NCBI RefSeq assembly: GCF_004331345.1
Contig: NZ_SJJZ01000001.1
Span: 2,542,001-2,606,000, forward strand
DNA: 64,000 nt
DNA from: Kribbella soli
GTDB lineage: Bacteria; Actinomycetota; Actinomycetes; Propionibacteriales; Kribbellaceae
Direction: 5' to 3'
The position numbers and the translations under genes are program-made. Positions 16,167 to 24,884 of the stretch are shown here, one piece after another (within the stretch, counting starts at the first letter, position 1; each line of letters opens with the position of its first letter). Below the pieces are notes generated by a model. That model did not search any database. It saw only the letters and a program-made list of their open reading frames with translations, and was not told the DNA's origin.

Positions 16167-17332
16167 GCGTCGATCCCGCTCACGCGCAACAGTTGCCGGA
16201 ACCGGTCGACGGCCAGCTCGGGGTTCGTCAGTACGCCGGCCTGGTCCGCGAGCCGGAACGTGTCCGCCAGATGCGGCAGCGACCGTCCGGTCTGCAGACC
16301 ACCGACCATCGTGAACCCGGGCTGGAACCCGTTCAGCCAGGCCAGGAAGGCGATGCCGGTCTTGTAGTAGTACGTCGGTGCGGAGAAGATCTGCCGGGCC
16401 AACGGGACCGTCGGCGCGAACACCTTTTCGTAGGTCTCCAGGTCACCGTCGTCCAGCGCCTTGAGAGCAGCCGCTGCCGCCGGTGCGATCGCGGCGAAGA
16501 TTCCGAGCAGTGCGTCGCTGTGCCGTTCGCCGTCGCCGCGGATCAGTTCGGGGTAGTTGAAATCGTCCCCGGTGTAGAGCCGGACGCCCTCGGGGAGGCG
16601 GTTGCGCAGAGCAACTTCCTTCGAGGCGTCGAGGAGCGAGATCTTGATGCCGTCGACCTTTGACACGTTGTCGTTGATCAGCTCGACGACGGTGTCCGCG
16701 GCCGCGTCCACCGAGGCGCTTCCCCAGTAGCCGTCGAGTGCGGGGTCGAACATCGATCCCAGCCAGTGCAGGACGACCGGGCGGGTCGACTGCGTGAGCA
16801 GGCGGTCGTACACCTTGCGGTAGTCGTCGGGGGACTCCGCTGCCGCACACAACGCGCGGCTGGCCATCATGATCGGCTGCGCGCCGGCGTCCTCGGCGAC
16901 GGCGAGCTGCTCCTCGTAGGCGGCGATGACCGCGTCGAGGGGATGGGTGCCGTCGGTGGCGAGTTGGTCCGTGCCCACGCCGACCGCGATCCGGCCGTCG
17001 GGTGCTTCGGCCGCCGAGCGGCGGATCAACTCCTGGGTGGCCTTCCAATCGAGGCCCATCCCGCGTTGCGCGGTGTCCATCGCCTCCGCGACCGACAATC
17101 CGAGCGACCACAGGTGCCGCCGGAACTCCAGCGTGTGCTCCCAGTCGATCACCGCGGGCGCGCCCGGCGAGTTGTCGCCCAAGGGGTCGGCGACAACATG
17201 CGCGGCCGCGAACGCCAGCCGCGAGCGCGCCGGCGAATAGGTGCCCTGAGCAACCGGCTGACCGACGAGGGGATACCTCTCCAGTCCGCCGCCCTCGGCC
17301 GGATCGGACGGGAGGCGGAGCTCCAGCGTCAT
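16163..17332 (-). CDS. DUF993 family protein (dihydrodipicolinate-synthase-like)
   Basis: 389 residues, DUF993 family, related to the dihydrodipicolinate synthase/N-acetylneuraminate lyase TIM barrels. Supporting segments are GRIAVGVGTDQLATD, AYEEQLAVAEDAGAQPIMMASRAL, RPVVLHWLGSMFDPALDGYW and VDGIKISLLDASKEVALR; the Lys in GIKIS would be the Schiff-base residue of an aldolase. The start at ATG 17332 overlaps the dehydrogenase TGA by one base. An aldol cleavage step in this operon is plausible but unproven. Confidence 0.85.
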   Translation of the reverse strand: MTLELRLPSDPAEGGGLERYPLVGQPVAQGTYSPARSRLAFAAAHVVADPLGDNSPGAPAVIDWEHTLEFRRHLWSLGLSVAEAMDTAQRGMGLDWKATQELIRRSAAEAPDGRIAVGVGTDQLATDGTHPLDAVIAAYEEQLAVAEDAGAQPIMMASRALCAAAESPDDYRKVYDRLLTQSTRPVVLHWLGSMFDPALDGYWGSASVDAAADTVVELINDNVSKVDGIKISLLDASKEVALRNRLPEGVRLYTGDDFNYPELIRGDGERHSDALLGIFAAIAPAAAAALKALDDGDLETYEKVFAPTVPLARQIFSAPTYYYKTGIAFLAWLNGFQPGFTMVGGLQTGRSLPHLADTFRLADQAGVLTNPELAVDRFRQLLRVSGIDA

Positions 17333-18492
17333 CAGTGGATCCCGAGGTCGAGGGTGGGCACTTCGAGCTTGCGGCCCTCGTGCCAGGACTTGAGGCCGAG
17401 CTCGGCCAGCTGGACGCCCTTGGCGGCCTCGACGAAGTCCCAGGTGAACGGGGCGTCGTCGACCACGTGCCGCAGGAACATCTCCCACTGCACCTTGAAC
17501 CCGTTGTCCATCGGCTCGTTGTCCGGCACCGTCGCCCACTGGTCGCGGAACTTCTCGGTGACCGGGAGGTCCGGGTTCCACACCGGCTTCGGCGTCGCGG
17601 ACCGGTGCTGGGCGCGGCAGTTCCGCAGGCCGGCGACCGCCGACCCCTCGGTCCCGTCGACGTGGAACTCGACCAGCTCGTCGCGGAACACCCGCGTGGC
17701 CCAGGACGAGTTCAGCTGCGCGACGATCCCGCCCTCGAGCTCGAACACGCCGTACGCCGCGTCGTCCGCGGTGGCGGCGTACTCGTCGCCGTTCTCGTCG
17801 ACCCGGGTCGGGATGTGTGTCGCGCCCTGGCAGTACACGGACTTGACCTCGCCGAACATCTGGTCGAGCACGTACCGCCAGTGGCAGAACATGTCCAGGA
17901 TGATGCCGCCGCCCTCTTCGGACTTGTAGTTCCAGGACGGCCGCTGCGCCTCCTGCCAGTCGCCCTCGAAGACCCAGTAGCCGAACTCGCCGCGGACCGA
18001 GAGGATCCGGCCGAAGAACCCGCCGTCGACCAGCCGCTTCAGCTTCCGCAGGCCGGGCAGCGACAGCTTGTCCATCACCACGCCGTTCTTCAGGCCGGAG
18101 TCGAGGACCAGCTTGGCCAGGTCGACGGCCGCGTCCAGGCTCTCGGCGATCGGCTTCTCGCAGTAGATCGCCTTGCCGGCCTCGACCGCGGCCCGGACGC
18201 CCTTCTCGCGGAGCTGGGTGAGCTGCGAGTCGAAGTAGATCTCCACGTCCGGCGCGGCCAGCGCCTCGGCCAGGTCGGTGGTGTACCGCTCCAGGCCGTA
18301 CTGCTCGGCGATCCGGCGCAGCTTCAGCTCGTTGCGGCCGACCAGGATCGGTTCGGGGATGATCATCGTGCCGTCGGCAGCGGGGATTCCGCCCTGCTCC
18401 CGGATCGCCACGATGGAACGCTCGAGGTGCTGGCGCAGGCCCATCCGGCCGGTGACGCCGTTCATCACGATGCCGATGCGTCGCTCGTTCAC
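17332..18492 (-). CDS. Gfo/Idh/MocA family oxidoreductase
   Basis: 386-residue NAD(P)-dependent dehydrogenase. The N-terminal Rossmann part (RRIGIVMNGVTGRMG) has a variant glycine motif, followed by the family signature IYCEKPIAESLDAAV near residue 110 and a C-terminal substrate domain (GGIILDMFCHWRYVLDQMFGEV). Overlaps the upstream cupin gene by 4 bp. Enzymes of this family often oxidise a sugar C3 hydroxyl. With two isomerase-fold enzymes next to it, a 3-keto sugar route is one option. Confidence 0.9.
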   Translation of the reverse strand: MNERRIGIVMNGVTGRMGLRQHLERSIVAIREQGGIPAADGTMIIPEPILVGRNELKLRRIAEQYGLERYTTDLAEALAAPDVEIYFDSQLTQLREKGVRAAVEAGKAIYCEKPIAESLDAAVDLAKLVLDSGLKNGVVMDKLSLPGLRKLKRLVDGGFFGRILSVRGEFGYWVFEGDWQEAQRPSWNYKSEEGGGIILDMFCHWRYVLDQMFGEVKSVYCQGATHIPTRVDENGDEYAATADDAAYGVFELEGGIVAQLNSSWATRVFRDELVEFHVDGTEGSAVAGLRNCRAQHRSATPKPVWNPDLPVTEKFRDQWATVPDNEPMDNGFKVQWEMFLRHVVDDAPFTWDFVEAAKGVQLAELGLKSWHEGRKLEVPTLDLGIH

Positions 18493-19238
18493 AGTCTTGC
18501 CTCTCGCGCTCGAGTGTCATAAACGTCGAGGCGGCCGCACATACCGTGCCGGCCGAACTCGGTGGGGGTGGGGAGTCGGTGGAGTTCGGCGGACTGCAGA
18601 TGCGGCGCGGTGCCGGCCGCCAGCGCGTCGAGCGCGGCGCCGGTCTCGTCCGCGAGCCGGCGGGCGCCCTCTTCCCAGCGCTTGCGCCAGTCCGCGAGCT
18701 GCGGCTGCACGATCCGGATCGCGGCCGCGAAGAAGTCGTCCAGCGCCGCGGGTCCTTCCGCTTCGTACCGTTCCCGCAGTACGGCGTACCCCTGCAGCGC
18801 GAGGTCGCGCCGGGCCATCGCGGACGGCGTACGGTCCTCGCCCTCGCCGGTCAGGGTGGTTGCCCGCAGGTACGCCGCGCGGTCGGTGAGGTGCTCGGGC
18901 GGCAACGTCAGGACGGCGTCGCCGGCCTCGGGGAGTCCGGAGTTGGACATCAGGGTGAGGATCTGCAGACCGCCGTCGTTGACGAGCCGGTGGATCGTGC
19001 CCGGGTCGAACCAGATGACGGTGCCGGCTTGCAACGGGGTCTCGGCGTAACCCTTCGTGTTCAGGGTCTGTACGGCGCCGGTGCCGGCGACCACGTAGTA
19101 CCCCTCGGAGCAGGCCAGGTGCACATGCGGCGCACCGCCGACCAGGCCGTCGGGAGCCTCGATGTCGTACACCGTCAGCTTCGAGATGCCGATACCGCCC
19201 GGCAGCGCCACGGCCGGTCCGGGCTCGAACTCACACAT
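18489..19238 (-). CDS. Cupin domain protein, first gene of catabolic operon
   Basis: 249 residues. An N-terminal cupin barrel (about 15-110) carries metal-ligand residues in APHVHLACSEGYYVVAG and PGTIHRLV. A C-terminal helical extension (about 130-249) contains no recognised domain. First gene of a tightly coupled minus-strand operon running to 14580. Two LacI-type operator-like palindromes lie 22-102 bp upstream. It might be a sugar isomerase, a dioxygenase-like enzyme or a ligand sensor; the sequence does not decide. Confidence 0.82.
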   Translation of the reverse strand: MCEFEPGPAVALPGGIGISKLTVYDIEAPDGLVGGAPHVHLACSEGYYVVAGTGAVQTLNTKGYAETPLQAGTVIWFDPGTIHRLVNDGGLQILTLMSNSGLPEAGDAVLTLPPEHLTDRAAYLRATTLTGEGEDRTPSAMARRDLALQGYAVLRERYEAEGPAALDDFFAAAIRIVQPQLADWRKRWEEGARRLADETGAALDALAAGTAPHLQSAELHRLPTPTEFGRHGMCGRLDVYDTRAREARL

Positions 19239-19259
19239 GCGCGCCTCCCTCCGAGCCTG

Positions 19260-19273
19260 GGAAAGGGCTTTCC
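19260..19273. promoter_or_regulatory. LacI-type operator-like palindrome
   Basis: Arms GGAAAG and CTTTCC with centre GG, starting 22 bp upstream of the cupin start codon. LacI-family sites in actinomycetes commonly have the form GAAAGCGCTTTC, so this is a close match with an altered centre. Probable substrate-responsive repression of the 14580-19238 operon; no LacI gene is adjacent. Confidence 0.6.
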
Positions 19274-19326
19274 GCAGCCTGTGACCGTAACCATAGGTGG
19301 GCGAAAACCTCCCGTCAACCTGTAAC

Positions 19327-19340
19327 GGAAAGCGATCTCC
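19327..19340. promoter_or_regulatory. Second, imperfect LacI-type operator-like site
   Basis: GGAAAGCGATCTCC has a central CG and 5 of 7 symmetric base pairs. It lies 54 bp from the better site at 19260-19273, a spacing that could allow looping. It is also upstream of the divergent gene at 19439. Weak by itself. Confidence 0.35.
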
Positions 19341-19438
19341 AACACCTCGGTGGAACGGCTGTGAGGTTGGCTACGTCGTAGCCCGTCAACAAGACATACG
19401 CCCTCCGGCCACGGTGCCGGACTCTTGCGGAGGTGGTC

Positions 19439-20293
19439 ATGGCCCAAAGGATCAGTAGACGGCAGGCTCTGTTGCTCGGGGGTGGCGCGCTGGCCGGCGC
19501 GGCTACGCTCGGTTCGGTAGCCGCGGCCCAGTCGGCATCAGCGGCTCGGCCGGCGGAGGAGGCGTCGAGAGCTGCGGCCGGGACCGGGTGGTTTCGGCTG
19601 CCGGTGATCACGGCCAATATCGGACGCAAGCACCTCGACGCTCGGGAGGCGGCGATCCGGGCGGTCCGTGGTGGCGACCCGGGCAACCGGCCGTTCGTCG
19701 GCTGGCAGGAGATCGGTGAGGGCGACTCGGGTGAGGTGCCGATGATCACGCGGCACTTCGGGGGCAAGTACCGGAACGCGTTCCTGCGCGACCCCAAGTC
19801 GTTCCGGGTCCCGATCTCGGTCCCGGAGCCGTGGAAGATCGTGAACTCGAAGCAGACGTTCGTCCACGGCGGTATCGCCAACGTGACTCCGCCGCGCTTC
19901 ATCAACGAGGTGGTCGTCGAGCACACCGCGCACCCGGGCCTGAAGTTCGCGCTGATCAACTCGCACTACATCGCCGGCGCCTACAACGGCAACAACAACC
20001 CGAACCTCCGCGACGAGTGGCAGCTGCACAAGAAGCTGCACCGCGAGCGCGTGATCGCCCACCACGCCAACGGTCACCTGGTGATCTGGACCGCGGACAC
20101 CAACAACCCCGGCTACGACCAGGCGACCGGCCAGGGCGCCGAGCAGAAGGTGTTTGCCAAGGGCATCGACAGGATCAACTGGTTGCCCGGCGACGGTACG
20201 GTCCGCCTCGACCTGGTCGGGACCAAGGCGATCCCGATGAGCGTCGACGGCCACGACGCCCGGCTGGCCGTGTTCCGGATCAAGCTGGCCTGA
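19439..20293 (+). CDS. Tat-exported endonuclease/exonuclease/phosphatase-fold protein
   Basis: 284 residues with a twin-arginine signal (ISRRQALLLGGGALAGAATLG). The mature part follows the EEP fold order: VITANIGRKHLDA, FVGWQEIGEGDSGE with the metal-binding Glu, ALINSHYIAGAYN, VIWTADTNNPG with the metal-binding Asp, and a terminal MSVDGHDARLAVF carrying the catalytic His. ATG 19439 was chosen because GGAGG sits 5 bp upstream. Could be a secreted nuclease or phosphodiesterase. Divergent from the cupin operon; its end overlaps the convergent kinase by 14 bp. Confidence 0.8.
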   Translation: MAQRISRRQALLLGGGALAGAATLGSVAAAQSASAARPAEEASRAAAGTGWFRLPVITANIGRKHLDAREAAIRAVRGGDPGNRPFVGWQEIGEGDSGEVPMITRHFGGKYRNAFLRDPKSFRVPISVPEPWKIVNSKQTFVHGGIANVTPPRFINEVVVEHTAHPGLKFALINSHYIAGAYNGNNNPNLRDEWQLHKKLHRERVIAHHANGHLVIWTADTNNPGYDQATGQGAEQKVFAKGIDRINWLPGDGTVRLDLVGTKAIPMSVDGHDARLAVFRIKLA

Positions 20294-21683
20294 CGCGCAC
20301 CGAGGCGACTGCCTGGGCCCACTCGGCTCGACGCCGGCCACGATCGCCGGCGTCGGGACCGGGCTCGAACGTCCGGAAGGACCGTTTGCCGGCCCAGTCG
20401 GTCGTCTCACCGAGTGTCGTCCAGGCCAGCTCGGCCACCCCCAGGGCGGAGATCTCCGGTACGTCGGCAGCCTCGACCGGATGACCGAGCAGATCCGCCT
20501 GCGTCTGCATGAGAAGACCGGACACCGTCGCGCCGCCGTCCGCGCGGAGACTGCTGAGCGTGCCGGGGATGGTGTCCGTGATGTCGCAGATCTGGTGAGC
20601 GACCGCATCGACAGCCGCCCGCGCAATGTGCGCCCGTGTGGTCGAACTGCTCATCCCGGTCAGCGCCGCCCGCGCTTCGCGGTCCCAGTGTGGCGCCCCG
20701 AGGCCAGCGAAGGCCGGCACCAGTACGACGCCCTCCGCTGAGGAGAAGGTCGCCGCGAGCGCCGTCAACGCGCCGACATCCGGCAGACCGAGGAGATCCG
20801 CCGTCCAGGCGAGCGCGGCCCCGGACGACACGATGTTTCCTTCGAGCGCGTACACGGGTCGATCGGTCAACCAGGCGAGCGTGCACCCGCTCGCCACGAA
20901 GCCCGCGACCGGCGTCATCACCGACGAGCCGGTCCCGTACGTCGCCTTCGCCATCCCCGCCTGCGTGCAGCCCTGCCCGTACATCGCCGCATGTGAGTCC
21001 GCCAGCACAGCCACGATCGGGATCCCGTCGGCCAGCCCCGGTACGCCGTTCGTGACTCCGAAGCCGGCGTTCGACGGCCGTACGTCGGGAAGCGCCGCCC
21101 GGGGTACGTTGAACGCCTCGAGCAGTTCCGCCGACCAGTCGAGCTCGACCGTGTCGTAGAGCAATGTCCGGGAGGCGTTCCCGGCCTCGGTCAGGTGCTC
21201 CTGGCAACCGGTCAGTCGATGGATCAACCAGGCGTCGACGGTGCCGACGTACGCGTCGGATCGATCGAGGAGCCAGCGCATTTTGGGTGCGGAGAACATC
21301 GCGTCCACGCGCAGTCCGGTCCGTCGGCGGACCAGATCGTCGACTGCCGAGGGGAGCTTGGCGCACCACTCGGCGGTCCGAACGTCCTGCCAGCCGAGGA
21401 CGGGTCCGACCGGCTCACCCGCCCGGTTCCAGCCGACGACGGACTCCCGTTGGGTCGAGAGCGCCAGTCCGACGACCTCGACCGCAGCAGAGGCCAAGCA
21501 GGTGGATATTGCGGTTAGGACGCTCTGCCACAGGTCGTCGGCGTCTTGCTCGACCCAGCCCGGGCGTGGCGTGGAGAGTCCGACCGGGGCGGAGCCGGTT
21601 GCGAGGACCTGGCCGTCGGCGGTGACCAGGGCGGCTTTGGAGTTGGTCGTTCCCTGGTCGACCGCGAGTACCGCCTGGACCAT
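20280..21683 (-). CDS. FGGY-family carbohydrate kinase (candidate apulose kinase)
   Basis: 467 residues. Phosphate-binding AVDQGTTNSKAALV at the N-terminus, GLALSTQRESVVGW near residue 70, TYGTGSSVM near 245 and LRADGGATVSGLLMQTQADLLG near 390 are FGGY hallmarks. The start at 21683 (MVQAVLAV) has GGAGG upstream and replaces a 6-residue-longer reading. Divergent from the nucleoside-hydrolase/ABC/transketolase operon. In the known D-apiose route an FGGY kinase phosphorylates apulose, which fits this locus; glycerol- or pentulose-kinase roles remain possible. Confidence 0.88.
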   Translation of the reverse strand: MVQAVLAVDQGTTNSKAALVTADGQVLATGSAPVGLSTPRPGWVEQDADDLWQSVLTAISTCLASAAVEVVGLALSTQRESVVGWNRAGEPVGPVLGWQDVRTAEWCAKLPSAVDDLVRRRTGLRVDAMFSAPKMRWLLDRSDAYVGTVDAWLIHRLTGCQEHLTEAGNASRTLLYDTVELDWSAELLEAFNVPRAALPDVRPSNAGFGVTNGVPGLADGIPIVAVLADSHAAMYGQGCTQAGMAKATYGTGSSVMTPVAGFVASGCTLAWLTDRPVYALEGNIVSSGAALAWTADLLGLPDVGALTALAATFSSAEGVVLVPAFAGLGAPHWDREARAALTGMSSSTTRAHIARAAVDAVAHQICDITDTIPGTLSSLRADGGATVSGLLMQTQADLLGHPVEAADVPEISALGVAELAWTTLGETTDWAGKRSFRTFEPGPDAGDRGRRRAEWAQAVASVRVRPA

Positions 21684-21763
21684 CGCCCCTCCAAGTTTCA
21701 ACCGAGCTCTTGACGTGACTCTAGCCGCGTGGTGACACTCATGGCGACAGGCTATGCACTACT

Positions 21764-21775
21764 GAATATCTATTC
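21764..21775. promoter_or_regulatory. AT-rich inverted repeat between kinase and sugar operon
   Basis: Arms GAATA and TATTC around TC, 25 bp upstream of the GTG at 21800 and 80 bp upstream of the divergent kinase start. Its AT content stands out locally. It is a candidate operator for the SorC-type regulator encoded at 31034. Short arms, so only moderate support. Confidence 0.4.
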
Positions 21776-21799
21776 GTACCAAGAGTCGGAGGAGAGCGC

Positions 21800-22693
21800 G
21801 TGAGGCCGAGTAGACGCCGGGTGATCATCAACACCGATGCCAAGAACGAGGCGGACGACCAGTTCGCGATCGTGCACGGGCTGCTGTCGCCGACCTTCGA
21901 CGTCCGCGGCCTGATCCCCGCGCACTTCGGCACCCGCCGGTCGGACCGCAGCATGGAGGAGTCCCGCGAGGAGATCGACCTGCTGCTGGACCTGATGGAC
22001 CTGACCGGCCAGGTCACCGTCGCGAACGGCGCCGCCACCGGCATCCCTGACGAGCAGACCCCGCTCGACTCGCCCGGCGCCCGGCTGATCATCGAGGAGT
22101 CCAAGCTGGCCTCCGAAGGCGATCCGCTGTTCGTGTCGTTCCTCGGCCCGATCACCGACATGGCGTCGGCGATCCTGCTCGACCCGGAGCTCGTGCACCG
22201 AAACGTGATCGTGGTCTGGATCGGCGGGCGTGGCTACAACGGCTACGCGGCCGACCACCGGATGGAGTTCAACCTGTCCAACGACATCCACGCCGCCAAC
22301 GTGGTGTTCGGGTCCGGAATCACGGTCTGGCAGGTCCCGAGCGACGTCTACACGAAGGTCTCGGTCAGCTACGCGGAGCTCGAGGAGAAGATCGGCGACG
22401 CGGGCCCGCTCGGCAAGTACCTCATCGAGCAGCTGATCGAGTGGAACGCGACGTACCACGGCGAGCCGATCGAGTCCCGCTCCCTCGGCGACTCGCCTGC
22501 CATCTCCCTGATGCTCTACCCGCACAGTGGCAACTTCCGGACCCGTCCGGCGCCGCGCTTCGGTGTCGACGGCTGGTACCTGCCCGGCACCGACAACCCC
22601 ATCCAGGTCTGCGAGCAGGTCGACGTCCGCTTCCTGCTGGAGGACATGTTCGCCAAGATCCGCCGCTTCGCCCGCCAAAGGAGCACGCAATGA
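21800..22693 (+). CDS. Nucleoside-hydrolase-like protein
   Basis: 297 residues related to inosine-uridine nucleoside N-ribohydrolases. The N-terminal VIINTDAKNEADDQFAI replaces the usual DTDPGxDD calcium site, keeping three of the Asp residues. FVSFLGPITDMASAILLDPE and WIGGRGYNGYAADHRMEFNLSNDIHAANVVF match the family core. First gene of the operon, GTG start with GGAGGAGA upstream. Cytoplasmic (no signal). In this context it might cleave an imported furanoside. Overlaps the binding protein gene by 4 bp. Confidence 0.82.
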   Translation: MRPSRRRVIINTDAKNEADDQFAIVHGLLSPTFDVRGLIPAHFGTRRSDRSMEESREEIDLLLDLMDLTGQVTVANGAATGIPDEQTPLDSPGARLIIEESKLASEGDPLFVSFLGPITDMASAILLDPELVHRNVIVVWIGGRGYNGYAADHRMEFNLSNDIHAANVVFGSGITVWQVPSDVYTKVSVSYAELEEKIGDAGPLGKYLIEQLIEWNATYHGEPIESRSLGDSPAISLMLYPHSGNFRTRPAPRFGVDGWYLPGTDNPIQVCEQVDVRFLLEDMFAKIRRFARQRSTQ

Positions 22694-23982
22694 GCAACGT
22701 CACCCGCCGGGGTTTCCTTGGTCTCACGTCCGCCGCCGCACTCGGCGCCGGTCTGTCCGCCTGCACCGGCGGCGGTACGTCGACCGGCGCGGGAGCCACC
22801 CAGGCAGCGTCGAACAACCTGCGATTGTTCACCTACGAGGACGACTCGACGATCGGTCTGCTCAAGGCGCAGGTGAAGAAGTTCGACGAGCAGAACGGAA
22901 CGACGACCACGGTCGACAGCCTGCCCGGTTCGGGCGCCGCCGTGTATCCGGACAAGCTGCGCACCGAGCTGCTCGGCGGTAAGGGTCCGGACGTCTGGCG
23001 GATCTGGGGCGGTCAGATCGGGGCGCCGTTCGCGAAGGCCAAGCAGTCACTCGACCTGTCGCCGTACTACTCCAAGTACGGCTGGGACTCGAAGATCAAC
23101 ACCACGGCGATCGGCGGGATGACGTTCGAGGGCGTGAAGTCCGGAGTGCCGTTCATCTCGCTCGGGATCGGTGCCTGGTACAACAAGTCGCTGTTCGCGA
23201 AGGCTGGGGTCAGTGCGGCACCCACGACGTACGCAGAGCTCGAGGCTGTGAACGACAAACTGGTGGCTGTCGGCGTCACGCCGTGCGGGCTCGGTGGGAA
23301 GTACGGCTGGGACATCATGCGACTGTTCGAGTACCTGCTCGAGCACACCGCCGGCCCGGAGCTGCACGACAAGCTGCTGACCGGCGCCGAGAGCTGGGAC
23401 CGGCCCGAGGTGGTCGAGGCGTTCACGCTGTTCAAGAAGTGGCAGGACAAGAAGTGGTTGCCGCAGGGCGCTCTCGCTCTCGACCCGTCCGACGTCGAAC
23501 CGTGGTACGTCCAGGGCAAGACGGCGTACACGATCACCGGGCCGTGGACCGAGGCCGGCGCGATCCTCGCGGCCAAGAAGAGCTCGTCGGCGTTCGGCAA
23601 CTTCGAACTGCCCACGGACAAGACGCCGGCGCGGCACTCCGGCTTCGTCGAGGGCTACATGATCAACGCTCGTACTGGCAACGCCGACAAGGCCGCCGCG
23701 CTGATCGACTTCATCGTCCAGCCCGCGACACAGAAGGCGATGAACGTCACCGCCTCCACGGTCAAGGGCGCGGAGCCCGACCCGAAGACGCTGCCGCTCG
23801 CGGCCGAGTGGGCGCAGAAGTACGGCGGCAACCCGTTCTACACGATCCAGGACCAGGCGTTCCCGAAGAAGCAGGCCGACCAGTACTTCAGCGTGCAGAG
23901 CGATCTGCTGCAGGGATCGGTCAAGCCTGACGCGGCGGCGAAGAAGATGCAGGAGATCGTCTCCGCCTGGGCGAAGAGCTGA
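22690..23982 (+). CDS. ABC sugar transporter solute-binding lipoprotein
   Basis: 430-residue extracellular binding protein of the CUT1 type. The signal contains a twin-arginine-like RRGFLGLTS and a lipobox LSAC with the acylated Cys near residue 28. Typical family segments are KGPDVWRIWGG, GVPFISLGIGAWYNKSLFAKAG and YTITGPWTEAGAIL. ATG overlaps the upstream stop (ATGA). Works with the two permeases that follow. No ATPase gene is in the operon, so a shared MsiK-type ATPase is likely. Confidence 0.92.
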   Translation: MSNVTRRGFLGLTSAAALGAGLSACTGGGTSTGAGATQAASNNLRLFTYEDDSTIGLLKAQVKKFDEQNGTTTTVDSLPGSGAAVYPDKLRTELLGGKGPDVWRIWGGQIGAPFAKAKQSLDLSPYYSKYGWDSKINTTAIGGMTFEGVKSGVPFISLGIGAWYNKSLFAKAGVSAAPTTYAELEAVNDKLVAVGVTPCGLGGKYGWDIMRLFEYLLEHTAGPELHDKLLTGAESWDRPEVVEAFTLFKKWQDKKWLPQGALALDPSDVEPWYVQGKTAYTITGPWTEAGAILAAKKSSSAFGNFELPTDKTPARHSGFVEGYMINARTGNADKAAALIDFIVQPATQKAMNVTASTVKGAEPDPKTLPLAAEWAQKYGGNPFYTIQDQAFPKKQADQYFSVQSDLLQGSVKPDAAAKKMQEIVSAWAKS

Positions 23983-23984
23983 GC

Positions 23985-24884
23985 ATGGCAACGACAGTCG
24001 CGCTCACCAAACCAAAACGCGGCGGCCGCTGGTCACCGTGGTTGTTCGCCCTGCCCGCGCTCATCGTGTACGTCGGGTTCCTGGTGTATCCGGCGGTGTC
24101 GTCGCTGTGGTTCAGCCTGACCAACTGGGACGGCCTGAGCGCGACGTACAAGTTCGTCGGCCTGGACAACTACCTCAAGATGCCCAGTGACCCGGTCGTC
24201 GTGACCGCGGTGAAGAACAACCTGATCTGGACCGTGGTCACGATCGCCGTGCCGACCGTTATCGGTCTGCTGCTGGCGATCGCGTTGAACGGGAAGGTGC
24301 ACGGCAAGCCGGTCCTCCGGCTGATCTTCTACACGCCCGCCGTCCTGCCGCTCGTTTCGATCGCGAGCATCTGGGGCTGGCTCTACAACCCGCAGTACGG
24401 CGCGATCAACTCGTTCCTGCGGCTGATCGGCCTGGACGGTCTGGCACAGGCCTGGCTCGGGCAGGACTCGACCGCTTTGTGGGCCGTGATGGTGCCGGCG
24501 ATCTGGTTGCGGACCGGCTTCCCGATGCTGCTCTACCTGGCCGCGCTGCAGAGCATCCCGAACGAGCTGTACGAGGCGGCGACCGTCGACGGCGCGACGA
24601 AATGGCAGCAGTTCTGGAACGTGACGATGCCGAGCCTGCGGCCGGCGCACTACATCGTGCTGGCGCTGTCGCTGATCGACTCGTTCAAGGTCTTCGACAT
24701 GATCTACGCGATGACGTACGGCGGCCCGGGTACGTCGACGCAGGTGATGGGGACGTGGATGTACTTCAACGTCTTCCAGTACTACCAGGCCGGCTACGGC
24801 ACCGCGATCGCCGTCGTGATCACGCTCGTCGCGATCGCGGTCGGCATCCCGTACGTACGCTCGCAGACGAAGGAGGCGTCATGA
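23985..24884 (+). CDS. ABC sugar transporter permease (MalF type)
   Basis: 299-residue CUT1 permease with about six transmembrane segments, beginning near residue 18 (LFALPALIVYVGFLVYPAVSSLWFSL). The cytoplasmic EAA loop reads YEAATVDGATKWQQFWNVTMPSLRPA near residue 195-220. It starts 3 bp after the binding-protein stop and overlaps the second permease by 4 bp. Confidence 0.93.
   Translation: MATTVALTKPKRGGRWSPWLFALPALIVYVGFLVYPAVSSLWFSLTNWDGLSATYKFVGLDNYLKMPSDPVVVTAVKNNLIWTVVTIAVPTVIGLLLAIALNGKVHGKPVLRLIFYTPAVLPLVSIASIWGWLYNPQYGAINSFLRLIGLDGLAQAWLGQDSTALWAVMVPAIWLRTGFPMLLYLAALQSIPNELYEAATVDGATKWQQFWNVTMPSLRPAHYIVLALSLIDSFKVFDMIYAMTYGGPGTSTQVMGTWMYFNVFQYYQAGYGTAIAVVITLVAIAVGIPYVRSQTKEAS

Noticed and set aside
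16163..18520. A single 785-residue open frame covering the DUF993 gene and the Gfo/Idh/MocA gene
   Set aside because: The upstream part is an out-of-frame reading of the dehydrogenase, with Arg/Pro/Gly-rich composition. The real DUF993 start is ATG 17332, which overlaps the dehydrogenase stop.
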